Positions 1 to 6,031 of a stretch of DNA of 7,058 nt are shown here, in pieces. Positions within the stretch are counted from its first letter, which is position 1, and each line of letters begins with the position of its first letter. The DNA lies in the NCBI GenBank assembly GCA_003136915.1, contig PLEB01000316.1, positions 3,015 through 10,072 on the forward strand, written 5' to 3'. Both the position numbers and the translations under genes were made by a program. The DNA is from Chitinophagaceae bacterium (GTDB lineage Bacteria; Bacteroidota; Bacteroidia; Chitinophagales; Chitinophagaceae). The notes under the pieces were generated by a model, which saw only the letters and a program-made list of their open reading frames with translations, had not been told where the DNA came from and did no database searches.

Positions 1-2474
1 CGGTAAAGAGCACAGGCCTTCAACGCAAGCTTCCAGCTCAACAGGTAAGAATCTGCAATTTCTTCTACTGTTGCTTCATTCGGAAGGTTAATTGTCTTCG
101 AGATTGCACCACTGATGAATGGCTGAACTGCACTCATCATCCGGATATGCCCATGAGCATGAATATATCTTTCGCCGATCTTTCCGCATTTATTGGCGCA
201 ATCGAATACGGGCAGGTGTTCCGCCTTGAGATGAGGGGCGCCTTCCACGGTCATCGTGCCGCAAACGTAGTCATTGGCCTCTGCTATCTGGTCGTCGGAG
301 AAACCGAGTGCTTCCAGCAGGCTCCATTCAAAATTATAATATTGTTCAGGCTGGAATCCGAGACGCTGCAGGCATTCTTCCCCAAGATTGTAAACATTGA
401 AAACAAATCCAATTTCAAAGGCGGAAGCAACGGCCGTATCGAGTTTTTTTATTTCTTCTGAAAAAAATCCTTTCTCACTAAGGGTTTGATGATTGATATG
501 TGGTGCTCCCGCAAAAGTTCCTGCACCCACTGCATATTTGATGATCGAATCAATTTCCCGCTCGTTGTAACGCAGATTTCTAAGTGCTGCCGGAACAGAT
601 TGGTTGATGATCTTGAAATAACCACCGCCAGATAATTTTTTAAATTTCACAAGTGCAAAATCGGGTTCAACACCGGTTGTATCGCAGTCCATCACGAGTC
701 CGATGGTGCCTGTTGGCGCAATCACCGTGGACTGCGCATTCCGGTATCCATATTTCTCGCCGAGCTGAACAGCGTCATCCCAGGCCCGCGTAGCAGCAGT
801 AAGCAGGTAATCAGGACAGTACTTTGCCTTTATACCCTGGGGTTTGATCTGGAGTTTTTCATACTCGTCAGCATCGTAGGCCGCGAGCCGGTGATTCCGC
901 ATTACACGTAACATCGTCTGGCGGTTCTCTTCGAATTTTGGAAATGCGCCCAATGCACGGGCCATTTCAGCTGAAGTTTTGTAAGCCACTCCAGTCATGA
1001 TGGCACTGATGGCCCCTCCAATTCCCCTGGCTTCTTCGCTGTCGTATGGAATACCCATCACCATCAGCATGGAACCCAGATTCGCATAGCCCAGGCCGAG
1101 GGTACGGTAATCGTAAGAAAGCTGGGCAACTTCTTTTGATGGAAACTGGGCCATTAAAACAGAAACCTCAAGGACCACGGTCCATAACCGGCAGGTATAC
1201 TCGAAGCCTTCCACGTCCAGGTTATTGCTGTCTTCATCATAGAACCTGCGAAGGTTTACGGAGGCCAGATTACACGCGGTATTGTCCAGGAACATATACT
1301 CTGAGCAAGGGTTGGAAGCCCGGATACGGCCACCACTGGGGCACGTATGCCATTCATTTATGGTAGTATCGTATTGGGTACCCGGGTCTGCACAACGCCA
1401 TGCTGCATAGGTAATCTGATTCCAGACTTCCCTGGCGGGAATTTTTTTCATTATCCTCCCGTCACTTCTTGCTTTCAGCTCCCAGTCCTCACCGTTTTCG
1501 AGCTTTTCAAAAAATGAATTGGGGATCCTTACGGAATTATTTGAATTCTGGCCACTGACTGTTTTATATGCTTCTCCCTCGTAATCGCTCGGATATCCGG
1601 CAGCGATTAACGCCCCCACTTTTTTTTCTTCCTCCATCTTCCAGTTGATGAAGTCCATGATTTCGGGATGATCGAGGTCGAGGCAAACCATTTTGGCAGC
1701 CCGCCGGGTGGTTCCTCCTGATTTTATTGCTCCTGCCGCGCGGTCACCGATCTTGAGAAAGCTCATCAGTCCGCTGGAAGTGCCGCCGCCGCTTAGTTTT
1801 TCTCCTTCCCCGCGGATATTCGAAAAATTAGTTCCTACGCCGGAACCGTATTTGAAAATGCGGGCCTCGCGGACCCAGAGATCCATGATACCACCATCAT
1901 TTACCAGGTCATCTTCAACACTCAGGATAAAGCAGGCGTGTGGTTGCGGGCGCTCGTATGCCGATGTGGATTTTTTCAATTGTCCGTCGAGTTGATCGAC
2001 GTAATAATGCCCCTGTGGTTTTCCGGTGATGCCATAACTTTCATAAAGTCCGGTATTGAACCATTGCGGGCTATTGGGAACACAGGCCTGGTTCAGGATA
2101 GAATAAACCAGTTCTTCATAGAAAATCTGTGCATCATTATCGCTGGAGAAATAGCCATACCGTATACCCCAGGATCTCCAGCAATTGGCGAGGCGGTGTG
2201 CCACCTGTTTTACAGAGGTTTCCTTACCAAGCGAACCATCGGGTTGGGGGACACCTGCTTTGCGGAAATATTTCTGCGCAAGAATATCCGTAGCGATCTG
2301 GCTCCAGGATTTGGGCACTTCCACCTTCGTCATTTCAAATACGATTTCACCCGAGGGATTCCGGATCACCGAACTCCGGTAATCATATTCGAATTGATCA
2401 AATACACTGATTCCTTCCCGGGTGAAGCGACGGCTGAACTGCAAACCGTTCGCAGATTGCGTTTGAGTGACCAT
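1..2474 (-). CDS. nrdJ: Adenosylcobalamin-dependent (class II) ribonucleotide reductase, C-terminus cut by window edge
   Basis: Reduces ribonucleotides to deoxyribonucleotides in the cytoplasm for DNA synthesis. It uses a thiyl radical generated from coenzyme B12, so it needs neither oxygen nor a separate radical subunit. The minus strand is open from an ATG at 2474-2472 to the left edge, giving 824 codons with no stop. An in-frame TAA at 2498-2496 lies upstream with no other ATG between, which fixes the start. Visible motifs: NSPQWFNTG (134-142), ACF with Cys181, NPCSE (388-392) carrying the predicted radical Cys390, CNLASVNL (401-408), and the phosphate-binding loop APTGTIG (586-592). Cys390 and Cys401 have the 11-residue spacing of Cys322 and Cys333 in Thermotoga maritima NrdJ; Cys181 with Cys401 would be the reducing pair. 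The C-terminal tail, with its redox cysteines and possibly a TSCPD domain, is outside the window. The N-terminus resembles the longer NrdJ type seen in Caulobacter. It is divergent from the lipid synthase gene. Confidence 0.95.
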   Translation of the reverse strand, partial: MVTQTQSANGLQFSRRFTREGISVFDQFEYDYRSSVIRNPSGEIVFEMTKVEVPKSWSQIATDILAQKYFRKAGVPQPDGSLGKETSVKQVAHRLANCWRSWGIRYGYFSSDNDAQIFYEELVYSILNQACVPNSPQWFNTGLYESYGITGKPQGHYYVDQLDGQLKKSTSAYERPQPHACFILSVEDDLVNDGGIMDLWVREARIFKYGSGVGTNFSNIRGEGEKLSGGGTSSGLMSFLKIGDRAAGAIKSGGTTRRAAKMVCLDLDHPEIMDFINWKMEEEKKVGALIAAGYPSDYEGEAYKTVSGQNSNNSVRIPNSFFEKLENGEDWELKARSDGRIMKKIPAREVWNQITYAAWRCADPGTQYDTTINEWHTCPSGGRIRASNPCSEYMFLDNTACNLASVNLRRFYDEDSNNLDVEGFEYTCRLWTVVLEVSVLMAQFPSKEVAQLSYDYRTLGLGYANLGSMLMVMGIPYDSEEARGIGGAISAIMTGVAYKTSAEMARALGAFPKFEENRQTMLRVMRNHRLAAYDADEYEKLQIKPQGIKAKYCPDYLLTAATRAWDDAVQLGEKYGYRNAQSTVIAPTGTIGLVMDCDTTGVEPDFALVKFKKLSGGGYFKIINQSVPAALRNLRYNEREIDSIIKYAVGAGTFAGAPHINHQTLSEKGFFSEEIKKLDTAVASAFEIGFVFNVYNLGEECLQRLGFQPEQYYNFEWSLLEALGFSDDQIAEANDYVCGTMTVEGAPHLKAEHLPVFDCANKCGKIGERYIHAHGHIRMMSAVQPFISGAISKTINLPNEATVEEIADSYLLSWKLALKACALY

Positions 2475-2507
2475 ATGGACTAAGACTTTAATTGTTTAAG
2501 GAAGAAG

Positions 2508-2540
2508 ACCTGCCGCTTATTACCGAATAGTTAAGCAGGT
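2508..2540 (-). other. Bulged hairpin in the nrdJ 5' leader
   Basis: ACCTGC (2508-2513) and GCAGGT (2535-2540) are perfect inverse complements. The pairing extends by TTA (2517-2519) with TAA (2532-2534) if the three bases CGC at 2514-2516 bulge out, giving a nine-pair stem with a 12-nt loop. It lies 34-66 bases upstream of the nrdJ start and would be in, or at the very 5' end of, the nrdJ mRNA. No T-run follows, so it is not an intrinsic terminator. A role in mRNA stability or translation is only a guess. Confidence 0.35.
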
Positions 2541-2542
2541 AA

Positions 2543-2550
2543 CGAAAGTA
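2543..2550 (-). promoter_or_regulatory. Possible nrdJ -7 promoter element
   Basis: On the minus strand this reads TACTTTCG, one mismatch from the Bacteroidota -7 consensus TAnnTTTG, and lies about 70 bases upstream of the nrdJ start. I see no clear -33 TTG element at the expected distance. Transcription would start near 2536, inside the 2508-2540 hairpin, so either the promoter or the hairpin call may be wrong. Confidence 0.3.
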
Positions 2551-2581
2551 TTTTTTGATTTTGAGATTACCTCTTTCGAAA

Positions 2582-2612
2582 TATCAACACTTGTGGAAAA
2601 GAATAGTTGATA
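2582..2612. repeat. Inverted repeat TATCAAC/GTTGATA flanking a DnaA-box-like 9-mer
   Basis: TATCAAC (2582-2588) and GTTGATA (2606-2612) are perfect 7-bp inverse complements separated by 17 bp. Between them, 2592-2600 reads TTTTCCACA on the minus strand, one mismatch from the DnaA box TTATNCACA. The flanking arms are weaker (two-mismatch) relatives of the same box. The site lies 108-138 bp upstream of the nrdJ start, where a transcription factor or DnaA could act. The symmetry is seen directly; the binding role is inferred. Confidence 0.35.
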
Positions 2613-2743
2613 AACCCTGTATCGCAAGCCGGCATTACCTGAATTGAATTTATGCACATCCATTATGCACACATATCACCGGTTTTGGCAAAAAAAATTT
2701 TGGCCGGAACAGAATAATCGATTAACTGAGCAAGCGTTTTGGG

Positions 2744-2760
2744 CCGGTTTTCAAAACCGG
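2744..2760. repeat. Perfect 17-bp palindrome, possible operator
   Basis: CCGGTTTT (2744-2751), a central C, then AAAACCGG (2753-2760) form a perfect 8-bp inverted repeat 37 bp upstream of the lipid synthase start. The half-site CCGGTTTT also occurs at 2679-2686, and related TTTTGGCCGG and TTTTGGGCCGG strings occur at 2698-2707 and 2737-2747, so the motif is locally repeated. No T-run follows on either strand, so a terminator is unlikely. It would sit at about the -35 region of the promoter-like site at 2772-2779, a usual place for a repressor operator. Confidence 0.4.
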
Positions 2761-2771
2761 GAAAGTTTTCG

Positions 2772-2779
2772 CACATTTG
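2772..2779 (+). promoter_or_regulatory. Possible -7 promoter element for the lipid synthase gene
   Basis: CACATTTG differs at one base from the Bacteroidota -7 consensus TAnnTTTG. Transcription would start about 10 bases before the ATG at 2798, leaving a very short leader. There is no good -33 TTG; the T-run of the palindrome left arm is at about the right distance. No Shine-Dalgarno sequence precedes the ATG. Confidence 0.35.
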
Positions 2780-2797
2780 TAGAAGCAACCCACCATC

Positions 2798-3559
2798 ATG
2801 AAGGATGCGATTTATACCTCTCTACTGGCAACAAAAAGAAAGCGGCGCAAATCCTTTGCCGTGCTCATTGACCCCGACAAAGCGGATACAGCTAAAATTG
2901 CCAGGATCATCGATCTTTCTACCCGGGCAAAGGTTGACTACCTGTTCGTTGGCGGAAGCCTGGTTATTTCGCATCAGCTCGACGAAGTTGTACAGCAGAT
3001 CAAGGCCAATTGTCATATTCCTGTAATTCTTTTTCCGGGATCACCGTCCCAGATATCCCCTTATGCTGACGCGCTGCTTTACCTATCGCTGATTTCGGGA
3101 AGAAATCCGGAACTGCTCATCGGCCAGCACGTGATCTCGGCTCCGGTCGTCAAAAAAAGCGGATTGGAAATCATTTCCACCGGCTATATGGTAATAGACG
3201 GCGGAGCTCCCACAACGGTCTCCTATATCAGCAATGCAAGTCCCATTCCGGCCGACAAAAATGAGATTGCTCTTTGCACTGCCATGGCAGGCGAAATGCT
3301 GGGCATGAAACTGATCTATATGGATGCGGGAAGTGGCGCCAGGCGGCCCATTTCAGAAGAAATGATACAGCTTGTTTCTTCCTTTATCGAAGTGCCCCTG
3401 CTGATTGGAGGCGGTATTAAGGACCCGGAAAAAGTATATCTCAATGCCAAAGCGGGTGCAGACCTGATTGTGGTGGGCAACGCAATTGAAAAAGACGCTT
3501 CCCTGCTGGCGGAAATGGTGAATGCCCTGCATTCAGTCTCCGTGCCGGAACGGCCCTGA
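2798..3559 (+). CDS. Geranylgeranylglyceryl phosphate synthase / PcrB family protein
   Basis: A 253-residue (beta/alpha)8-barrel prenyltransferase. The family joins a polyprenyl diphosphate to sn-glycerol 1-phosphate by an ether bond. In archaea this is the first committed step of membrane lipid synthesis; Bacillus PcrB makes heptaprenylglyceryl phosphate; Bacteroidota carry their own branch, for which geranylgeranyl product has been reported. Visible motifs: DPDK (25-28), FVGGS (50-54), FPGSPSQIS (79-87), ISGRNPE (99-105), GGAPTTV (135-141), YMDAGSGA (174-181), GGGI (204-207) and GADLIVVGN (220-228). The SGA, GG and GN elements in the last three match the standard phosphate-binding site of the family. 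Length is normal and the protein is complete. It is a single gene, divergent from nrdJ, and 502 bp from the arginine genes, so probably its own transcription unit. The chain length of the prenyl substrate cannot be decided by eye. Confidence 0.93.
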   Translation: MKDAIYTSLLATKRKRRKSFAVLIDPDKADTAKIARIIDLSTRAKVDYLFVGGSLVISHQLDEVVQQIKANCHIPVILFPGSPSQISPYADALLYLSLISGRNPELLIGQHVISAPVVKKSGLEIISTGYMVIDGGAPTTVSYISNASPIPADKNEIALCTAMAGEMLGMKLIYMDAGSGARRPISEEMIQLVSSFIEVPLLIGGGIKDPEKVYLNAKAGADLIVVGNAIEKDASLLAEMVNALHSVSVPERP

Positions 3560-3686
3560 TCCATTTTCCCTACCCAATAACAGCGCCCTTGCGGCCAAAG
3601 CCGTTTCATGCCGGGACGGCCCAAAAACCGATACATGAGGCTTAAATCCCGAATAACCCTGCGAAAATCCACCCTGAAGCAAAGCA
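3560..3686. other. Intergenic stretch without a supported gene
   Basis: First part of the 502-bp gap after the lipid synthase. I see only a weak hairpin, GCCGT (3600-3604) with ACGGC (3616-3620), followed by CCAAAAA and not a T-run, so it is not a convincing terminator for the upstream gene. The long minus-strand frame here runs back into the lipid synthase and looks like a shadow of it. Confidence 0.5.
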
Positions 3687-3723
3687 TTTTCAAATTTTCA
3701 AATTATCAAATTTTCAAATTATC
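3687..3723. repeat. 8-bp tandem repeat, about 4.6 copies
   Basis: Units TTTTCAAA, TTTTCAAA, TTATCAAA, TTTTCAAA and a partial TTATC follow each other without gaps (3687-3694, 3695-3702, 3703-3710, 3711-3718, 3719-3723). It is AT-rich and non-coding, between the lipid synthase gene and the arginine leader. Such a tract can change copy number by slippage, but it lies about 100 bp before the leader ORF and upstream of the promoter-like box, so any effect would be indirect. Confidence 0.8.
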
Positions 3724-3778
3724 CTCATTTCCCTCCATTTTTTAACCAAAATATTACCCACTCTTTATAAAAAAGCTG

Positions 3779-3786
3779 TTTCTTTG
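3779..3786 (+). promoter_or_regulatory. Possible -7 promoter element of the arginine operon
   Basis: TTTCTTTG, followed by TACAG, differs at one base from the Bacteroidota -7 consensus TAnnTTTG and has a typical AT-rich setting. It is 39 bp upstream of the leader ORF start and the best promoter candidate in the gap. No clear -33 TTG is visible. A short symmetry, CTGT (3776-3779) and ACAG (3788-3791), surrounds it. Confidence 0.4.
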
Positions 3787-3824
3787 TACAGATAAAAAAA
3801 TCAGTCATCTCATTTTTTATTGAA

Positions 3825-3956
3825 ATGAAAAAAAACTCACCCATATCAGTCCTCACCGGAATGGTATTGCACGCCTTCAATAGGCGTGGGTTTTTTGTAG
3901 CGCCCCCCTGCGTTATTTTTTCTGTTCGTCCCATTCCCTTTTGGGTACGACGTTGA
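3825..3956 (+). CDS. Candidate arginine leader peptide, 43 residues
   Basis: A short ORF from the ATG at 3825 to the TGA at 3954-3956, beginning MKKNSPISV after an AT-rich stretch and a promoter-like box. It has five Arg codons in 43. Two are adjacent at positions 20-21 (AGG CGT, context AFNRRGFF), one is at 35, and two are adjacent at 42-43 (CGA CGT) directly before the stop. The first pair lies in the 3' arm of the terminator-like hairpin at 3870-3896. The second pair closes a bulged hairpin at 3926-3950. Position in front of an arginine operon plus paired Arg codons over a terminator is what ribosome-mediated attenuation would look like. There is no signal peptide and no family I recognise. 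An ORF of this length can arise by chance, so the evidence is context, not conservation. Confidence 0.45.
   Translation: MKKNSPISVLTGMVLHAFNRRGFFVAPPCVIFSVRPIPFWVRR
3870..3896 (+). terminator. Terminator-like hairpin inside the leader ORF (possible attenuator)
   Basis: CACGCCT (3870-3876), loop TCAAT, AGGCGTG (3882-3888), then GG and six T (3891-3896). This is a 7-bp GC-rich perfect stem with a short loop and a T-run, the form of an intrinsic terminator on the plus strand. It lies within the 43-codon leader ORF and 166 bp upstream of the first arginine gene, so it may be a conditional attenuator. Alternatively it may end readthrough transcripts from the lipid synthase gene. Confidence 0.65.
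3926..3950 (+). other. Bulged hairpin at the end of the leader ORF
   Basis: TCGTCCCA (3926-3933) pairs with TGGG (3942-3945) and ACGA (3947-3950), leaving T3946 bulged and an 8-nt loop. It spans the last Arg codons of the leader ORF, so a ribosome waiting at them would open it. No T-run follows. Two weaker hairpins come after it: CATAG (3968-3972) with CTATG (3987-3991), and CCCGT (3993-3997) with ACGGG (4004-4008). Confidence 0.4.
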
Positions 3957-4017
3957 TATACACGATCCATAGAACTCCGTCAGGACCTATGCCCCGTAAC
4001 CAGACGGGTCTCCTCAT

Positions 4018-4043
4018 CAATGACAAGGTCATTGGCATTTTTT
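4018..4043 (+). terminator. Second terminator-like hairpin directly before the arginine operon
   Basis: CAATGAC (4018-4024), loop AAG, GTCATTG (4028-4034), then GCA and six T (4038-4043). The stem is perfect over 7 bp but AT-richer than the first. It ends 18 bp before the acyltransferase start at 4062. A constitutive terminator here would silence the operon, so if it works it should be conditional; it could instead affect translation of the gene. The alternative in-frame ATG at 4020-4022 is buried in its left arm. Confidence 0.5.
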
Positions 4044-4061
4044 ATCTCATGTAATAATTCA

Positions 4062-4775
4062 ATGGAACAGGAACTTAAGTTCAAGATACTTACCGCAGAT
4101 GCATCCCACCAGGATTTTGCCCAGATCATCTGCGACGAAATGGAATCTTCCGCACAGGCGCGTGGCACCGGCATCGCAAAAAGAAGCCCTGATTATATCA
4201 AGGCCAAGATGCGTGAGGGAAAAGCCGTGATCGCCTTTACCGAGGATTATATCTGGGCGGGGTTTTGCTATATCGAAACCTGGAGTCATGGCGAATACGT
4301 TGCTAATTCCGGGCTCATCGTTGCCCCCTCATTCCGTAAAAGCGGGCTTGCAAAAAAGATCAAGGGTAAGATTTTTGACCTTAGCCGCAAGCATTATCCC
4401 AATGCCAAAATCTTTGGGCTTACTACCGGCCTGGCTGTGATGAAAATCAATTCAGACCTCGGTTATGAGCCGGTCACCTATTCTGAGCTGACACAGGACG
4501 AGGCGTTTTGGGCAGGCTGCAAAAGCTGTGTGAACTATGAGATCCTCATGAGCAAGGATCGCAAAAACTGCATGTGCACCGCCATGCTATATGATCCTGC
4601 AGAAGTAAATAACAAGCCCGAAGATACCTCGAGGGATTTCATTAAAAAAAGCAAGCTCTACGAACGCTTTATGAAGATCAAGCAGTGGGGACTGCTCAAA
4701 CACCTGATCCGCAAGGAAAAAGTGGATATGGTGCCGGTCGTGCTCAGCCTGTTTCGGATGATCAAATGGAAATAA
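4062..4775 (+). CDS. GNAT-family N-acyltransferase of the arginine operon (probable glutamate N-acylation)
   Basis: A 237-residue GNAT acyltransferase. As first gene before argG and argC it is the likely supplier of N-acylglutamate from glutamate and an acyl-CoA, the first step of arginine synthesis. Acetyl and succinyl donors are both possible, because some Bacteroidota (Bacteroides fragilis) use succinylated intermediates. The acyl-CoA-binding motif A, R/QxxGxG/A, is visible as RKSGLA at 92-97 after the strand NSGLIVAP (82-89). A second conserved-looking region is KIFGLTTGLAVMKINSDLGY (116-135). Cysteines at 153, 156, 170 and 172 (CxxC and CxC) may bind metal. There is no amino-acid-kinase domain, so it is not a classical E. 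coli-type ArgA. The frame is open from an ATG at 4020, which would add 14 residues, but that ATG sits in a hairpin and the extension looks unlike the fold, so 4062 is preferred. No Shine-Dalgarno. argG follows after 41 bp. Confidence 0.82.
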   Translation: MEQELKFKILTADASHQDFAQIICDEMESSAQARGTGIAKRSPDYIKAKMREGKAVIAFTEDYIWAGFCYIETWSHGEYVANSGLIVAPSFRKSGLAKKIKGKIFDLSRKHYPNAKIFGLTTGLAVMKINSDLGYEPVTYSELTQDEAFWAGCKSCVNYEILMSKDRKNCMCTAMLYDPAEVNNKPEDTSRDFIKKSKLYERFMKIKQWGLLKHLIRKEKVDMVPVVLSLFRMIKWK

Positions 4776-4816
4776 GCAACCGGATGAATAATTAAAAAAT
4801 AAACCAGTCGGCATTA

Positions 4817-6031
4817 ATGGATAAGGAAAACAAAAAAGTTGTTCTGGCTTTTAGTGGCGGTCTCGATACCACGTACTGTGCAATTTATCTCAACAGGATA
4901 AAAGGACTCCAAGTGCATGCCCTCACGGTAAACACAGGAGGCTTTAGCGGCGAGGAAATGCGCGCCATTGAAGAAAGGGCGAAGCATCTCGGCATAGCTT
5001 CATTTAAGTCCGTGGACGTGACGGAAGATTATTACCATTCCTGCATCCGCTTCCTGATATTCGGAAACGTATTAAAAAATGCCACTTACCCTTTAAGTGT
5101 GAGCGCAGAAAGAATAGTTCAGGCCATTGCCGTAGCAAAATACGTTCAGGAAACGGGTGCAGCTTATGTTGCGCACGGCAGCACCGGGGCGGGTAACGAT
5201 CAGGTCAGGTTCGACATGGTATTTCAAAATATGACGCCACAGGCGGAAATCCTTACGCCCATTCGGGATTTAAAACTCAGTCGCGAACAGGAGATCTCTT
5301 TTCTGAAAGAACACGGCGTGAACATGAATTTCGAAAAAGCGCAATACAGTATCAATAAGGGTCTCTGGGGCACTTCCGTCGGCGGAAAAGAAACCCTGAA
5401 TTCGAAGGACTATCTGCCGGAGAATGCGTGGCCTACGCCCATTTCCTCAAGCGATCCGCAAAAGATCATCCTTCAATTTGAAAAAGGGGAACTGTTCGCC
5501 GTAAATGATAAAAAATTTGAACATCCGGTAAAAGCTATTCAGTTTTTACAATCGCTCGCGCAACCTTATGGAATCGGCCGCGACATTCATGTAGGGGATA
5601 CCATCATCGGGATCAAAGGCCGGGTCGGCTTTGAGGCTGCCGCTCCGTTAATCATCATTAAGGCACATCATCTGCTGGAAAAACATACGCTGACCAAATG
5701 GCAACTGTACTGGAAGGATCAACTGGCTGCCTGGTATGGAAACTGGCTGCATGAAGGCCAGATGCTGGATCCCACGATGCGTAATATTGAGAAATTTCTG
5801 GAGGATACACAAACCACCGTTTCCGGAAAAGTATTTGTTACCCTGGAGCCTTACCGCTTTATTGTAACCGGGGTTGAAAGTCCGCACGACCTGATGAGCA
5901 GCCGCTTTGGCTCTTACGGAGAAATGAATAGCGGTTGGACCGGAGACGATGTAAAGGGGTTCGCAAAAATTTTTGGAAACCAGTCTATGATATTCCATAA
6001 AATCAATGAACAGAGCAATACAGCCAAATGA
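4817..6031 (+). CDS. argG: Argininosuccinate synthase
   Basis: Condenses citrulline and aspartate, with ATP going to AMP and pyrophosphate, to give argininosuccinate, the penultimate intermediate of arginine synthesis in the cytoplasm. At 404 residues it has the usual length. The N-terminal PP-loop nucleotide-binding motif SGGLDT is at 13-18. YPLSVSAER (91-99), AHGSTGAGNDQVRF (119-132), YSINKGLWG (177-185) and GIKGRVGFEAAAP (265-277) match conserved ArgG blocks involved in citrulline and aspartate binding and tetramer contacts. Where many ArgG proteins have ADLGQ after the second strand, this one has VNTGG (38-42), which I recall as usual in the Bacteroidota branch. The start at 4817 lacks a Shine-Dalgarno sequence and lies 41 bp after the acyltransferase. 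The stop overlaps the argC start by four bases (ATGA, 6028-6031), so the two are translationally linked in one operon. Confidence 0.96.
   Translation: MDKENKKVVLAFSGGLDTTYCAIYLNRIKGLQVHALTVNTGGFSGEEMRAIEERAKHLGIASFKSVDVTEDYYHSCIRFLIFGNVLKNATYPLSVSAERIVQAIAVAKYVQETGAAYVAHGSTGAGNDQVRFDMVFQNMTPQAEILTPIRDLKLSREQEISFLKEHGVNMNFEKAQYSINKGLWGTSVGGKETLNSKDYLPENAWPTPISSSDPQKIILQFEKGELFAVNDKKFEHPVKAIQFLQSLAQPYGIGRDIHVGDTIIGIKGRVGFEAAAPLIIIKAHHLLEKHTLTKWQLYWKDQLAAWYGNWLHEGQMLDPTMRNIEKFLEDTQTTVSGKVFVTLEPYRFIVTGVESPHDLMSSRFGSYGEMNSGWTGDDVKGFAKIFGNQSMIFHKINEQSNTAK

Noticed and set aside
1046..2483. Several plus-strand open frames of 65-181 codons within 1-2483
   Set aside because: They lie antisense to nrdJ, whose reading frame is continuous with all class II reductase motifs. 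Their translations show no recognisable domain.
2500..2516. Plus-strand string GAAGACCTGCC resembling the 3' box of a cobalamin riboswitch
   Set aside because: It faces away from nrdJ. The rest of a riboswitch would have to lie inside nrdJ coding sequence, and no other conserved B12 element is seen there.
2644..2871. 75-codon plus-strand ORF rich in aromatic residues
   Set aside because: It overlaps the lipid synthase start in another frame, and its sequence comes from the repeated TTTTGG/CCGG strings of the spacer. No homology is recognised.
3600..3620. Hairpin GCCGT/ACGGC as terminator of the lipid synthase gene
   Set aside because: Only five base pairs with an 11-nt loop, and no T-run follows on either strand.
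3316..3970. Minus-strand ORFs at 3316-3693 and 3725-3970
   Set aside because: The first is mostly antisense to the lipid synthase. The second runs antisense through the leader hairpins and has low-complexity content with no recognisable domain.
4020..4061. Upstream ATG at 4020 as start of the acyltransferase
   Set aside because: It lies in the left arm of a terminator-like hairpin, and the added 14 residues do not look like the start of a GNAT fold. The ATG at 4062 fits better, though I cannot exclude the longer form.
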